The position numbers were made by a program, and so were the translations under genes. The notes below the pieces were generated by a model that saw only the letters and a program-made list of their open reading frames with translations, did not search any database and was not told the DNA's origin. A stretch of 64,000 bases of DNA from Anaerostipes butyraticus (GTDB taxonomy: Bacteria; Bacillota; Clostridia; Lachnospirales; Lachnospiraceae): positions 40,360-104,359 of the forward strand of contig NZ_BLYI01000046.1 in NCBI RefSeq assembly GCF_016586355.1, read 5' to 3'. Within the stretch, counting starts at the first letter, position 1. Each line of letters begins with the position of its first letter. Shown piece after piece: positions 16,779 through 26,113 of the stretch.

Positions 16779-17657
16779 ATGAGAAAGCGCAGTGTACAGA
16801 GGGTAGCAGCCATCCATGATCTTTCAGGATTTGGAAGGGCGTCTTTGACAACGATCATACCGATTTTATCATCGATGGGAGTGCAGGTCTGTCCATTGCC
16901 GACAGCGATTTTGTCAAATCATACGGGTGGATTTGAAACGTTCAGTTATGTGGACTTTACCGATTATATGCAGGATTACATTGATGGATGGAAGAAGCTT
17001 AATCTGGATTTTGACTGTATTTACTCTGGATTTCTTGGATCAGAGCGTCAGATTCAGATCATTTCTGATTTTATCGATGATTTTGGAACAGAAGACAATA
17101 TGGTGGTTGTGGATCCGGTGCTGGGGGACAATGGAACACTGTATTCAACCATGACCCAGGACCATGTCAGCAAGATGAGCCGTCTGGTGGAGAAAGCGGA
17201 TATTATTACGCCGAACTTTACGGAAGTCAGTCTGCTGTTAGGAGAACCTTATGAGGAAAAAATCACAGATCATAAGATCAAAAAATGGCTGAAGACACTT
17301 TCTGATATGGGACCGGAAATCGTAGTGGCAACCAGTGTGCCGGATCAGGGAGAAGGAAAAGACACCAATGTAGTAGCTTTTGACAGGAGAAGCAATACTT
17401 ACTGGAAGATTCAGTGCAGATATATACCAGCTTCTTATCCGGGAACCGGAGATGCCTATACATCCGTTATGATCGGGAGTCTTTTAAATGGCGACAGCCT
17501 TCCAATCGCCCTGGATAAAGGGGTGCAGTTTATTACCCAGGCAATTAAGGCAAGCTATGGATTTGATTATCCGAAACGAGAGGGAGTGCTGCTGGAAAAA
17601 GTACTGGAAGTTCTGAATATGCCTGTAGTCATAGGCGGATATGAGATGCTGGAATAG
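16779..17657 (+). CDS. pdxY: Pyridoxamine/pyridoxal kinase
   Basis: This 292-aa enzyme of the ribokinase superfamily phosphorylates B6 vitamers to feed pyridoxal 5'-phosphate salvage. The sequence shows VAAIHDLSGFGRASL and LPTAILSNHTGGF at the start, VVDPVLGDNG in the middle, ITPNFTE and the anion-hole/base region GTGDAYTSVMIGSL near 235. This is the standard order for the pyridoxamine kinase branch. It sits between a radical SAM gene and an acetyltransferase gene with short gaps, so the three are likely co-transcribed. No B6 synthesis gene is in view. Distinguishing pdxK from pdxY by eye is not certain. Confidence 0.9.
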   Translation: MRKRSVQRVAAIHDLSGFGRASLTTIIPILSSMGVQVCPLPTAILSNHTGGFETFSYVDFTDYMQDYIDGWKKLNLDFDCIYSGFLGSERQIQIISDFIDDFGTEDNMVVVDPVLGDNGTLYSTMTQDHVSKMSRLVEKADIITPNFTEVSLLLGEPYEEKITDHKIKKWLKTLSDMGPEIVVATSVPDQGEGKDTNVVAFDRRSNTYWKIQCRYIPASYPGTGDAYTSVMIGSLLNGDSLPIALDKGVQFITQAIKASYGFDYPKREGVLLEKVLEVLNMPVVIGGYEMLE

Positions 17658-17665
17658 GAGGATGT

Positions 17666-18310
17666 ATGTTTCGACGGATTGATCAGGAAAAATGGGAACG
17701 AAAAGAACATTACAAATATTATACGCAGAAGCTTCCATGCGGTTATTCTGTTACCGTCCGGCTGGATGTGACGAATTTTTATGATCAGATCAAAAAACGG
17801 GGGCTTCGGTTTTATCCGGCCTTTATTGCCTGTGTTTCCAGGGCCGTAAATGGAAGAAAAGAATTCCGCATGGGGAAAGATGCGGAAGGGAATCCAGGAA
17901 TCTGGGACGCAGTGCATCCCAGTTATACGATCTTCCATGAGGATGATCATACCTTTTCCGATATCTGGTCTTTTTATGATGAGGATTTCCGGAAGTGTTA
18001 TGAAAACATTGTCAGGGATATGGAAACATATAAAGACTGCAAAGGTCCCAAAGGAAAGCCGGATCAGCCGCCGAATTTTTACTGCATTTCCTGTGTGCCG
18101 TGGATGGATTTTACAGGATACGGAACCTGGGTGCCGGGAGGAGAACCGAATCTTTTCCCGATCATTACATTTGGAAAGTATGTGGACCATGACGGGAAGA
18201 AAGAATTATCAGCAGCATTGACGATTTCTCACGCGGCAGCAGACGGATATCATACCAGTATGCTGTTTCAGGAAATACAGAAAATTCTCTCAGAGTTTTC
18301 CGCTTTTTAA
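17666..18310 (+). CDS. CatA-like O-acetyltransferase
   Basis: This 214-aa protein belongs to the chloramphenicol acetyltransferase fold, which uses acetyl-CoA. The catalytic His lies in SHAAADGYH near 193, matching the family HxxxDGxH, and NFYDQIKKRGLRFYPAF near the start is also typical. Housekeeping members of unknown substrate are common in gut Clostridia, so drug resistance should not be assumed. It starts 9 bases after pdxY (AGGAGG within the gap) and its last 21 bases overlap the convergent tetR gene. Cytoplasmic, probably trimeric by family. Confidence 0.85.
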   Translation: MFRRIDQEKWERKEHYKYYTQKLPCGYSVTVRLDVTNFYDQIKKRGLRFYPAFIACVSRAVNGRKEFRMGKDAEGNPGIWDAVHPSYTIFHEDDHTFSDIWSFYDEDFRKCYENIVRDMETYKDCKGPKGKPDQPPNFYCISCVPWMDFTGYGTWVPGGEPNLFPIITFGKYVDHDGKKELSAALTISHAAADGYHTSMLFQEIQKILSEFSAF

Positions 18311-18871
18311 AAAATCAGAAGCGGCGGAGAAAGATAAGGATTTCAGCAGGTGAGAGATTTCTTTTTCTGACTGTTGAAATCCATTACGGATCCATTGCTG
18401 TATGATGCCAATGCAGCCCCGGGAGATGAAAATATAGCAGAATTCCAGATCCTCTTTCTTAAATTCCGGATACTGCTGTTCCCAGTTGGCGATGTTGTTT
18501 TCCTGAACACGCTGGTTCAGCTGATTCAGAAATGCAGGGTCACCATGGTCAGAGAATACCAGCCGGATCAGATCTTTGTGGCTGGAAATATAATGGATCA
18601 GAGAATCCATAAAGTCGGTCAGGGAGTTGTTGATATTGTACTGCTCCACGTTTTCATCCAGAGCCAGCAGAATCTCTTTTTCAATCTCACGAAGCAGATC
18701 CATGGGACTGGAATAATACGTATAAAAAGTACTTCGATTAATATCCGATTTCTCGCAGAGGCGGGAAACGGATATTTTTTGTATAGGCTGTTCTTTCATC
18801 AGAAGCAAAAGATTGGTTTTTAAAGCATGCTGGGTACGACGGACCCGGCGGTCGGTTTTTATTTCTTTCAT
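18290..18871 (-). CDS. TetR-family regulator
   Basis: This 193-aa protein has an N-terminal HTH (about 20-55, with ISVSRLCEKSDINRSTFYTYY) and a helical C-terminal ligand domain of the type seen with DhaS-like regulators. It is divergent from glgB across a 145-base gap. Copies of TATCCTACA lie in that gap in both directions, making glgB a plausible target as well as itself. The signal is unknown. The 3' end overlaps the CAT-like gene by 21 bases tail to tail. Confidence 0.85.
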   Translation of the reverse strand: MKEIKTDRRVRRTQHALKTNLLLLMKEQPIQKISVSRLCEKSDINRSTFYTYYSSPMDLLREIEKEILLALDENVEQYNINNSLTDFMDSLIHYISSHKDLIRLVFSDHGDPAFLNQLNQRVQENNIANWEQQYPEFKKEDLEFCYIFISRGCIGIIQQWIRNGFQQSEKEISHLLKSLSFSAASDFLKSGKL

Positions 18872-18882
18872 ATAATATCTCC

Positions 18883-19002
18883 TATCCTACAGTTTGTGAT
18901 GATATGTCGGATATCCATCAAAAAGAGATGGTTTGGTGGTTGTTCTGTTTCTTTTTCTTTATTATAATATACATATGAAGGAAAAACAACAAATGTAGGA
19001 TA
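18883..19002. promoter_or_regulatory. Operator-like repeats and promoter between tetR and glgB
   Basis: TATCCTACA (18883-18891) is matched by inverted copies TGTCGGATA (18905-18913, one mismatch) and TGTAGGATA (18994-19002). Between them TTGTTC (18940-18945), a 17-base spacer and TATAAT (18963-18968) form a promoter towards glgB. The last copy abuts the glgB ribosome binding site. Confidence 0.55.
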
Positions 19003-19016
19003 AGGTGGTGTTTTTA

Positions 19017-20852
19017 GTGAACAGACAGGATTTTTATGATGGAAAAATGTTTGACGCCTATCAGTATATGGGGGCGCACAGAAAAGGGGACGTCATAGAG
19101 TTTGTTACTTATGCGCCGAGGGCGGAAAAGATAGCAGTGATCGGGGAGTTTAATGACTGGACAGAAGAATTTATGGAGAAAGATGGACAGAGCGGATTTT
19201 TTTCCATGAAATCCAGTGCGGCAAAAGAAGGAGATATGTATAAATACTGCATTTACGGACCGGGAGGAAGGATGCAGGAGCACTGTGATCCTTACGGATT
19301 TGAAATGGAACTGCGGCCGGGAGCCTGCTCTATCATTTGTGATCTTAAGCAGTACGAGTTTCATGATAAAAAGTGGATGGTAAACCGAAACAATGGAAAA
19401 CACAGTCCGGTCAATATCTACGAGATGCATCTGGGTTCCTGGAGACAGAATCCGGACGATGAAAACGGATGGTATGAGTATGACGAGATTGCAAAGATGC
19501 TGGTTCCGTATTTGAAAGAAAATCACTACACCCATGTGGAATTAATGCCGCTGTCTGAACATCCTTTTGACGGATCCTGGGGATATCAGAATACCGGATT
19601 TTTTGCTCCGACCAAGCGTTATGGAAAACCGCAGCAGCTTATGAAATTTGTGGATATGCTTCATCAGGCGGAGATCGGGGTGATCATGGATTTTGTTCCG
19701 GTTCATTTTGCGGTTGACGGGTATGGACTGCGGCTTTACGATGGAACACCATTATATGAATACGATAATAAAGATACGGGAGAAAGTGAGTGGGGGAGCT
19801 GTAATTTTATCCACTCCAGAAGGGAAGTAAAATGTTTTCTTCAGTCTGCGGCCAATTACTGGCTGGAAGAATATCATTTCGACGGGCTTCGGATGGATGC
19901 GGTCAGCCGGCTGATTTACTGGCAGGGAGATGAGCGAAGAGGCGTAAACGGCACTGCCATTGAGTTTTTGAAAGATATGAATCTGGGGTTAAAACAGAGA
20001 CACCCGGATGTCATGCTGATTGCGGAGGATTCCACCTCTTATCCGGGGGTTACAAAACCGGTGTACGAGGGAGGACTGGGCTTTGATTATAAATGGGATC
20101 TCGGATGGATGCATGACACGCTGGAATATTTTCAGACGCCTCCTGAGTACAGAAGCAGAGATTATCATAAGCTTACTTTTTCTATGATGTATTTCTGGAA
20201 TGAACAGTATCTTCTGGAATTCAGCCATGACGAAGTTGTTCACGGAAAAGCAACGATCCTGCAGAAAATGTACGGCGATTATGAAGGGAAGTTCCCTCAG
20301 GCCAGAGCCATGTATTTGTATATGATCATGCATCCGGGGAAAAAGCTGAATTTTATGGGAAATGAGTTTGGACAGCTCCGGGAATGGACAGAAAAACAGG
20401 AACAGGACTGGAGTGTACTGAAATATCCGATTCATGACGCTTTTCATCATTATATGGAAGAACTGAACCGGATTTATCAAAAGGAAACGGCGCTGCATGA
20501 GGATTATGATCCGGATTATTTCCGGTGGCTGGACTGCCATCAGGAAGAACGGTGCATCTATGCCATTGGGCGCGGCGCAGGAGAAATGATGCTGGCGGCA
20601 GTTTTTAATTTTTCAGATCGGGAGCAGGAAGATTATGAACTGGAGATCGATGGAAGCTGGGAAGGAAAATGCATCCTGCACACTGACTGGGACTGCTGGA
20701 GCGGAGAAACGCCGAAAGGAAAAGAAATATGGGAGATAGAGAGAGGAAAGGAGACGTCAAAGATCACTGCGGCGCTGCCTCCATACAGCGGTATGCTGCT
20801 GGAGCTGACCAGGGATAAGAAGAAAACGCTAAAAACAAAAAATAAGAAATAG
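19017..20852 (+). CDS. glgB: 1,4-alpha-glucan branching enzyme
   Basis: This 611-aa GH13 enzyme makes alpha-1,6 branches in glycogen. Residues to about 110 form a CBM48 domain (VIGEFNDW). The four GH13 regions are visible: DFVPVHFA, GLRMDAV with the nucleophile Asp near 292, AEDS with the acid/base Glu near 337, and FSHDEVVHG. A GTG start at 19017 is preferred, with AGGTGGTG 6 bases before it; GTG codons at 19005 and 19008 are alternatives. It is shorter than E. coli GlgB because it lacks the extra N-terminal module. No other glg gene is next to it. The C-terminal tail is Lys-rich. Confidence 0.95.
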   Translation: MNRQDFYDGKMFDAYQYMGAHRKGDVIEFVTYAPRAEKIAVIGEFNDWTEEFMEKDGQSGFFSMKSSAAKEGDMYKYCIYGPGGRMQEHCDPYGFEMELRPGACSIICDLKQYEFHDKKWMVNRNNGKHSPVNIYEMHLGSWRQNPDDENGWYEYDEIAKMLVPYLKENHYTHVELMPLSEHPFDGSWGYQNTGFFAPTKRYGKPQQLMKFVDMLHQAEIGVIMDFVPVHFAVDGYGLRLYDGTPLYEYDNKDTGESEWGSCNFIHSRREVKCFLQSAANYWLEEYHFDGLRMDAVSRLIYWQGDERRGVNGTAIEFLKDMNLGLKQRHPDVMLIAEDSTSYPGVTKPVYEGGLGFDYKWDLGWMHDTLEYFQTPPEYRSRDYHKLTFSMMYFWNEQYLLEFSHDEVVHGKATILQKMYGDYEGKFPQARAMYLYMIMHPGKKLNFMGNEFGQLREWTEKQEQDWSVLKYPIHDAFHHYMEELNRIYQKETALHEDYDPDYFRWLDCHQEERCIYAIGRGAGEMMLAAVFNFSDREQEDYELEIDGSWEGKCILHTDWDCWSGETPKGKEIWEIERGKETSKITAALPPYSGMLLELTRDKKKTLKTKNKK

Positions 20853-20876
20853 AATAGGCGGCATGCTGAAACGAAT

Positions 20877-20996
20877 ATGAAAGTTTTTTGATAAAAATGA
20901 AATAAAAATTTCCTTTTTGTTTAAAATGATATTTAACTTTCATTTTACTAAAGAATGAGAGAATAATTTACATGAGGCTGATATGATAGGTCATGT
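20877..20996. promoter_or_regulatory. Inverted repeats upstream of ECF operon
   Basis: ATGAAAGTT (20877-20885) faces AACTTTCAT (20935-20943), and ACATGA (20970-20975) faces TCATGT (20991-20996). Such spaced inverted repeats suit regulator sites; no riboswitch class is recognised in the 180-base leader. Confidence 0.3.
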
Positions 20997-21032
20997 AGAA
21001 AAGAGACAGACTGACTGACAGGGAGGAAAGAG

Positions 21033-21890
21033 ATGAATCAAAAAGCAAACATTACACAGTCACAGAAGTTAATGGTTTTCGTTTTAAGCATGTCGCTTTA
21101 TGGATTAGCAACGTTATTTACAGAATTAATTCCGTCATTCCAGGTGGGAATCGTGGAATTTTCAGTGGAATATTTCTTGTTCATTCCACTGACACTGGCT
21201 ATTTTATTTGATCCGATGTCCGCAGCGCTGGGAGCGGCCACAGGGGAAATCGTATTCAGCGAGATTATGCTGGGACAATTCGGAGGTCTGGGAGAACTGG
21301 AAAAATTCATTACCCTGACCATCGGAATTTATGTGGCAGGAAGACTGGTAAAGAATCCGAAGAACCGGAAAGCCGTTGCGGCTGCATCTATTTTCGGAAT
21401 GATTCTCCAGCAGTTTATGGGATGTGTTGTAGATATCCTGAAAGTACAGCTTGCGGTATCTGATTTCGAAGCGGTGCCGGGACTTCCGCAGAGCGTTTTC
21501 TTTACCGAAGGATTTGCCTTCTTAAATGATGTGCTCTTCTCAGGAATTTTGTTCTGTATGCTGCCGACAGTATTCCTTGTCCCAAGATTATACGGAAAAA
21601 TCGAGCCGCTTCTGGGACTGAAACCAAGAGATGAGAAGAATCTTCCGGCAGGAGACGCGGGTATGACAGCAAAAGCTGCCGCAGGAGCAGTGATCGGTTT
21701 CGCGGCAGCAGTGGGAGCCGAGCTTCTGGCGGAGAGCGGAATGTCTCTGATCGACTGGGAAGCCTCCTGGGCAGAAAGTTCCACGGCGTTTATTGTAGGA
21801 ATTGCTGCTGCAGCTGTTCTGGTAATTCTGGTCTGTTCCAGAATCCTGAAAAATTCCAGAAGGACTGAAGCGGTGCAGGGAGAGATGTAA
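21033..21890 (+). CDS. ECF transporter S component (substrate-binding membrane subunit)
   Basis: This 285-aa membrane protein has about six hydrophobic segments in the first 190 residues, with the acidic PMSAALGAATGEI and FGGLGELEKF loops seen in one large family of predicted ECF substrate-binding subunits. A soluble linker (about 198-212) and two more hydrophobic segments extend the C-terminus beyond the usual length of ~180-200 residues. The next two genes encode the fused ATPase pair and EcfT, so this is a dedicated (group I) ECF importer. Substrate cannot be read from the sequence. An AGGGAGGAAAG site precedes the ATG. Similar proteins are sometimes mislabelled as cell division protein FtsQ. 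Confidence 0.75.
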   Translation: MNQKANITQSQKLMVFVLSMSLYGLATLFTELIPSFQVGIVEFSVEYFLFIPLTLAILFDPMSAALGAATGEIVFSEIMLGQFGGLGELEKFITLTIGIYVAGRLVKNPKNRKAVAAASIFGMILQQFMGCVVDILKVQLAVSDFEAVPGLPQSVFFTEGFAFLNDVLFSGILFCMLPTVFLVPRLYGKIEPLLGLKPRDEKNLPAGDAGMTAKAAAGAVIGFAAAVGAELLAESGMSLIDWEASWAESSTAFIVGIAAAAVLVILVCSRILKNSRRTEAVQGEM

Positions 21891-21891
21891 A

Positions 21892-23577
21892 ATGATCCAG
21901 ATTGAGAATTTGACATTTACTTATCCTGGTGCCGAAGAACCAACGTTAAAAAATTTATCAGTTGAGATCGAACAGGGAGATTTTCTCGCAATCGTTGGAA
22001 ACAACGGCTGCGGGAAATCCACTTTCTGTAAGACACTCAACGGTCTGATCCCTCATTTTACAGCGGGCGACATGGAAGGAAAGGTTGTCATCGGAGGTCT
22101 TGACACGAGAGAGTGTGAAATCGGTGATCTGGCGCAGAAAATCGGATATGTGTATCAGGATTTCGAAAATCAGATCGTACGGCCGACGGTTTTGGATGAC
22201 GCGTCCTTTGCGTGCCTGAATTTTGACGTAAAAGATTATGAGGAGAAGGGACGCAGAGCCCTGGAAATGTGCGGCATCGCCCACAAGACAGATGAATATA
22301 TCTGGCAGCTGTCCGGCGGTCAGAAGCATCTTCTTGCTCTGGCGGGAGCGGCCGCTCTGTCACCGGAGATTCTGGTGTTGGATGAGCCGATCGCCCAGCT
22401 GGATCCGGCTCATGCGAGAGATATTTATGAAGTGCTGAAAACAATGAACGAGACATATGGAAAGACGATTATCGTCATCGAGCATCATACGGAATATATT
22501 GCCCGGTACTGTAAGCATGTAATGCTGATGCGCGGCGGGGGCATTGCCTGGAAACTGCCGGCCAGGGAAGCACTGTGCCGGGTGGAAGAGCTTCAGAAAA
22601 GCAATATTTTTCCACCGCAGGTTACGCTGGCGGCCAATCGCGTGGCAGGAGGCGCAGAGACGGTGCTTCCGGTTACCGTGGAAGAGGGAAAAGAGTTTTT
22701 TGGCAGATATCCGCAGACGGATGTGGCGAAAGCCAGGATTCTGGACGCGCCGCCGGAAGAAAATACCATACTGGAATTTGAAAATGTATCAGTGGAATAC
22801 CGCTCCGTAAAAGGAGATCCAGTCCGTGTGCTGAATGATTTTAATCTGGAAATCCATAAAGGAGAGAAGATTGCGGTGATCGGCTCCAACGGCGCAGGAA
22901 AGTCCACGATCATGAAACTTATGTGCGGCCTGCTGAAGCCGTCTGAAGGGAAAATCCTTCTGCAGGGACAAAACATCAAAGAAATGGAAATGAATGAACT
23001 CTCCCAGATTCTGTCTCTTGTATATCAGAATCCGGAAGAAATGTTTATTAAAGATTCCATCCGAAGAGATATCGAATATGCCATGAAAGTACGGGATGTG
23101 GAAAATTATCAGAAAAGAACAGAAGGGCTTCTGGAAAGGTTCCAGCTGACGGACCTTCAGGACCGGGACGGGCGTCTGCTGTCAGGAGGACAGATGAGAC
23201 GTGCTTCCCTGGCTATCGGCATCGCGCTGAATCCGTCTATTCTTCTGCTGGATGAGCCTACCGCCAATCTGGATATTGCCACAAGGAAGGAAATCCTTCG
23301 TACCTTAAGTGATATGAAGAACATTACAGATACTGTTATGATCGCAACCCATGATATGCAGCTGGTCTGTGAATGGGCAGAGAGGATCCTGGTATTGTCC
23401 GGAGGAAAATTATTAAAAGACGGCACGAGAGAAGAAGTGTTTAACGACCGGGAAGTTATGAAGGAAGCAGGCATCCAGCCGCCGGAAATTTACCAGATGG
23501 GGAAAGAAATCCGTCCGGAGATTTCCTGCTATACCGTAGATGAGTTTTTGCGTTTATTTCAAAGGGAGGCAGTGTAA
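21892..23577 (+). CDS. ECF transporter ATPase, fused A and A' domains
   Basis: This 561-aa protein contains two complete ABC ATPase domains. Domain 1 has Walker A GNNGCGKS near 37, signature LSGGQKHLLALAG and Walker B ILVLDEP. Domain 2 has Walker A GSNGAGKS near 331, signature LSGGQMRRASLA and Walker B ILLLDEP. It powers the importer made with the S and T subunits. The ATG begins one base after the S-subunit stop (TAAAATG), and its stop meets the EcfT start, showing tight coupling. Fused A-A' proteins are typical of dedicated ECF systems. Confidence 0.92.
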   Translation: MIQIENLTFTYPGAEEPTLKNLSVEIEQGDFLAIVGNNGCGKSTFCKTLNGLIPHFTAGDMEGKVVIGGLDTRECEIGDLAQKIGYVYQDFENQIVRPTVLDDASFACLNFDVKDYEEKGRRALEMCGIAHKTDEYIWQLSGGQKHLLALAGAAALSPEILVLDEPIAQLDPAHARDIYEVLKTMNETYGKTIIVIEHHTEYIARYCKHVMLMRGGGIAWKLPAREALCRVEELQKSNIFPPQVTLAANRVAGGAETVLPVTVEEGKEFFGRYPQTDVAKARILDAPPEENTILEFENVSVEYRSVKGDPVRVLNDFNLEIHKGEKIAVIGSNGAGKSTIMKLMCGLLKPSEGKILLQGQNIKEMEMNELSQILSLVYQNPEEMFIKDSIRRDIEYAMKVRDVENYQKRTEGLLERFQLTDLQDRDGRLLSGGQMRRASLAIGIALNPSILLLDEPTANLDIATRKEILRTLSDMKNITDTVMIATHDMQLVCEWAERILVLSGGKLLKDGTREEVFNDREVMKEAGIQPPEIYQMGKEIRPEISCYTVDEFLRLFQREAV

Positions 23578-24405
23578 ATGAAAGAAAAATTATCGGAGAG
23601 TATTTTTGATAAAATATCCATTGATTATATCCGGAACCAGGTGCTGAAAAATGCCTATGGAAATGATGATACCGTCATTGCCAGGCTGGATCCGCGCGTC
23701 CTTTTGATCTGGTATTGTTTTTTCGGGATCGTGCCCTGGTTTCTGGACAATGTAGTTCTTTTGATCTGCCTGTTCCTGTTTGTGGCAGCTGCTGCCTATA
23801 AGGCGAAAATAGCGCCTCTCGTTATGTTCGTCTTCTGTCTGGGCGTTTTCTCCCAGACAGGATATCTTCTGATCGTTTCGCTGTTTTTTGGCGGAAATGC
23901 AGAGACAATCGTTCCGGTACTGATCATGACCCTGAAAGTTGCCATCGTTTCCATGGCTTCCATTACAGTATTTTCCGGGCTGGATCCGGACCGGCTTGCC
24001 AACGGACTCCTGTGGTTTGGATGCCCGGAGCGCCTGTCTTTCAGTATTTCATTTGCCTACAGGATTCTGCCGATTCTCATGGAAGAATTTCAGAATATTC
24101 TGCTGTCTTACCGCATGAGAGGAAAGGCGCCGAAGAAAAAAGGAATTTCAGGAAAGATAAAATATCTGATTTATCAGGTAAAGGTGATCATTCAGGCTTT
24201 TTATCCGTTGCTTCTGAATACGGCGAAAAGATCCAGGACGACCGTGGAGGCGCTGGAACTGAAGGGATATCGTTATGCGGCTTCCAACAAAGAAGTGAAG
24301 AGAATGAAATTATCAAGTTTAAAAATCGTAAAACATGATTTCGCTTTCATTGCCATCTCTGTTGTATGGGTATTTGGAAGCATAGGCATGTCTGTTACTA
24401 TATAG
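23578..24405 (+). CDS. ECF transporter T component (EcfT-like)
   Basis: This 275-aa membrane protein has five or so hydrophobic segments (LIWYCFFGIVPWF, LICLFLFVAAAAY, and others) and two cytoplasmic coupling helices with the Ala-Arg-Gly type motif, here YRMRGKAP near 180, followed by RSRTTVEALELKGY near 220. These contact the ATPase domains. Its start directly follows the ATPase stop. It works with the S and A-A' subunits encoded upstream. Length fits the family, and a GGGAGGC ribosome binding site lies just before it. Confidence 0.9.
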   Translation: MKEKLSESIFDKISIDYIRNQVLKNAYGNDDTVIARLDPRVLLIWYCFFGIVPWFLDNVVLLICLFLFVAAAAYKAKIAPLVMFVFCLGVFSQTGYLLIVSLFFGGNAETIVPVLIMTLKVAIVSMASITVFSGLDPDRLANGLLWFGCPERLSFSISFAYRILPILMEEFQNILLSYRMRGKAPKKKGISGKIKYLIYQVKVIIQAFYPLLLNTAKRSRTTVEALELKGYRYAASNKEVKRMKLSSLKIVKHDFAFIAISVVWVFGSIGMSVTI

Positions 24406-24417
24406 AAGGAGAAGAAA

Positions 24418-25209
24418 ATGAAGATAGATTTTCATACCCATGGAAAATTAGCAAAAAAACTGCCTTTTTCAGGAGCCTATACCAGCTGGCTTCTGACGGA
24501 GGCAAAAACAGCCGGTCTGGATGCCATCTGTCTGACGGAACATTTTAACACCATCGGATTCCAGGAAATATATCAGTATCTGGAGAATCACTATGAGAAA
24601 GAGGGAGACTGTTATGTAACGGATCAGGGCCTTAAACTATTCCCGGGAATGGAGACGGACATTGCGGAGGGCGGCCACGTGCTTTCCATCGGACCGTCCG
24701 ATCAGATCCTGGAGTTAAACCAGAGACTGGAGCCATACAAAGAGAAAGGAAACTTCCTTCCGTTTGAGACCTTAAGCCGGTATTTTGATTCTTATGATCT
24801 GCTGGTGGGAGCGGGACACCCTTACCGGGAAGGCGGACACATTCCGGAACTATCGGACCATCTGATCCGGAAATTCGACTTTTTTGATCTGAATGGGAAA
24901 GATATCGCGGAAGATGAGGCCGGCACCAAAGAGAAGGTATATGCACTTGCCGGAAAATTTGACAAGAAGGTGGCAGCAGGAAGTGACACCCATCAGTCTT
25001 TCCAGTATGGATGCATTTACAATGTATTTGAGAAAGAATGTGTCACAGTAAAAGAAATCCGTGAGCAGATTGAGAAAGAAGCGTATGAAATCCGGATCTC
25101 CCAGATGGCGTCTTTCCAGGTGAAAACAGCAGGACTGCTGAAGAAGTCGCTGAAAGAGATCAATGCTCTGGGAGGAGATTATGTGACGCTTCTGGTAAAA
25201 GGAGCATAA
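24418..25209 (+). CDS. PHP-domain metal-dependent phosphoesterase-like protein
   Basis: This 263-aa protein has the PHP metal-site series: DFHTHGK at the N-terminus, LTEHFN near 40, PGMETD near 80, AGHPYREGGH near 137 and GSDTH near 189. PHP enzymes hydrolyse phosphate esters such as histidinol phosphate or nucleotides with two or three metal ions. It follows EcfT by 12 bases (AGAAGGAGAAG site), so it is part of the ECF operon and may process the imported compound or a derivative. The substrate is unknown. The last ~60 residues are helical and sit outside the core. Confidence 0.82.
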   Translation: MKIDFHTHGKLAKKLPFSGAYTSWLLTEAKTAGLDAICLTEHFNTIGFQEIYQYLENHYEKEGDCYVTDQGLKLFPGMETDIAEGGHVLSIGPSDQILELNQRLEPYKEKGNFLPFETLSRYFDSYDLLVGAGHPYREGGHIPELSDHLIRKFDFFDLNGKDIAEDEAGTKEKVYALAGKFDKKVAAGSDTHQSFQYGCIYNVFEKECVTVKEIREQIEKEAYEIRISQMASFQVKTAGLLKKSLKEINALGGDYVTLLVKGA

Positions 25210-25233
25210 AAAAGAGGGGAATTCCCTCTTTTT
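25208..25233. terminator. Bidirectional terminator between PHP and RpiR genes
   Basis: AAAAAGAGGGGA pairs with TTCCCTCTTTTT as a near-perfect palindrome, with A runs and T runs on both sides. It serves both convergent genes. Confidence 0.8.
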
Positions 25234-26075
25234 CAGCGCGGTATTTCTTTGGAATAAGATTCTTTCAGCTGATGCAGCTGATTCAGGGTATCCACCGGCA
25301 TATCCATGGCGTCAGCTGTGAGAACCACCAGAGCGTCGGCCAGGGCGGTAGGGACGGTCATGGAATGATACTCCTCCGGCTGGCCGCGGTAGGCGTACAA
25401 ATTGATATAGGCCCGGTTCTCCGGAGAGTCATAAATCTGACTGGTAAACAGGATGGTGGAAGCCTCCTGTTTTTTTGCGTAGTCTAAAATAACCCGGACT
25501 TCCAGGGGAACTTTCTGGAATCCAAACAGAAGAACGCAGTCGCCGGACCGGATATGGATCAGATCTTCAAAAATTTCAGAACCGGCAGAACGGATCATAT
25601 GCACCGATTTGCCGAAGCGCCCCAGACGGAAATGAAGAAGCTGGGCCAGGCTTCTGGACGCGCCCTTTCCGAAAATGTGGATCTGGGAAGCCGATGCCAG
25701 GAGTCCGGCGGCCTCGGAGGCGGCCGAAAAATCCAGCTGCCGTATGGTGTCTTCCATATATTCAATCTGTTTCTGCAGAAGTTTCTTGAAGGATGAAGCC
25801 TCGTCGGTGTGAAGCGTGCGGGAAATCTTGTCCGCGGGGCTTAAAACATCCGGCTCCAGTGATTTCTGCAGATGATGTTTCAGCGCTTTGAAATCCTCGT
25901 ATCCGGCGTGGCGGGAAAAACGGGAGATGGTAGATTCCGAAATCCCCAGCGCTTCGGACAACTGCTGTATGGACATAAAAATCACAGCAGAAGGATGCTG
26001 GTAAATATAATTGATGATTTTTTTCTCGGCTTTTGTATAAGAAATTCCCTCTGTGGGAAATTGAAAAGATGTCAT
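25233..26075 (-). CDS. MurR/RpiR-family regulator
   Basis: This 280-aa protein has an N-terminal HTH_6 domain (LGISESTISRFSRHAGYEDF, about 45-65) and a C-terminal SIS domain (about 120-260, with IHIFGKGASRSLAQLL and the segment SGDCVLLFG) that would bind a phosphosugar. Family members control sugar and amino-sugar uptake. It faces the ECF-PHP operon tail to tail, which hints at a link, but that is inference. TTTACC/GGTAAA inverted pairs lie upstream of its start. CAGGAGGAGAC precedes the ATG. Confidence 0.88.
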   Translation of the reverse strand: MTSFQFPTEGISYTKAEKKIINYIYQHPSAVIFMSIQQLSEALGISESTISRFSRHAGYEDFKALKHHLQKSLEPDVLSPADKISRTLHTDEASSFKKLLQKQIEYMEDTIRQLDFSAASEAAGLLASASQIHIFGKGASRSLAQLLHFRLGRFGKSVHMIRSAGSEIFEDLIHIRSGDCVLLFGFQKVPLEVRVILDYAKKQEASTILFTSQIYDSPENRAYINLYAYRGQPEEYHSMTVPTALADALVVLTADAMDMPVDTLNQLHQLKESYSKEIPR

Positions 26076-26113
26076 TGTGTTGTCTCCTCCTGCCGAAAGT
26101 ATATCACAGAATA

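Noticed and set aside
20853..21032. Riboswitch before the ECF operon
   Set aside because: No conserved core of a known class was found; only inverted repeats are visible.
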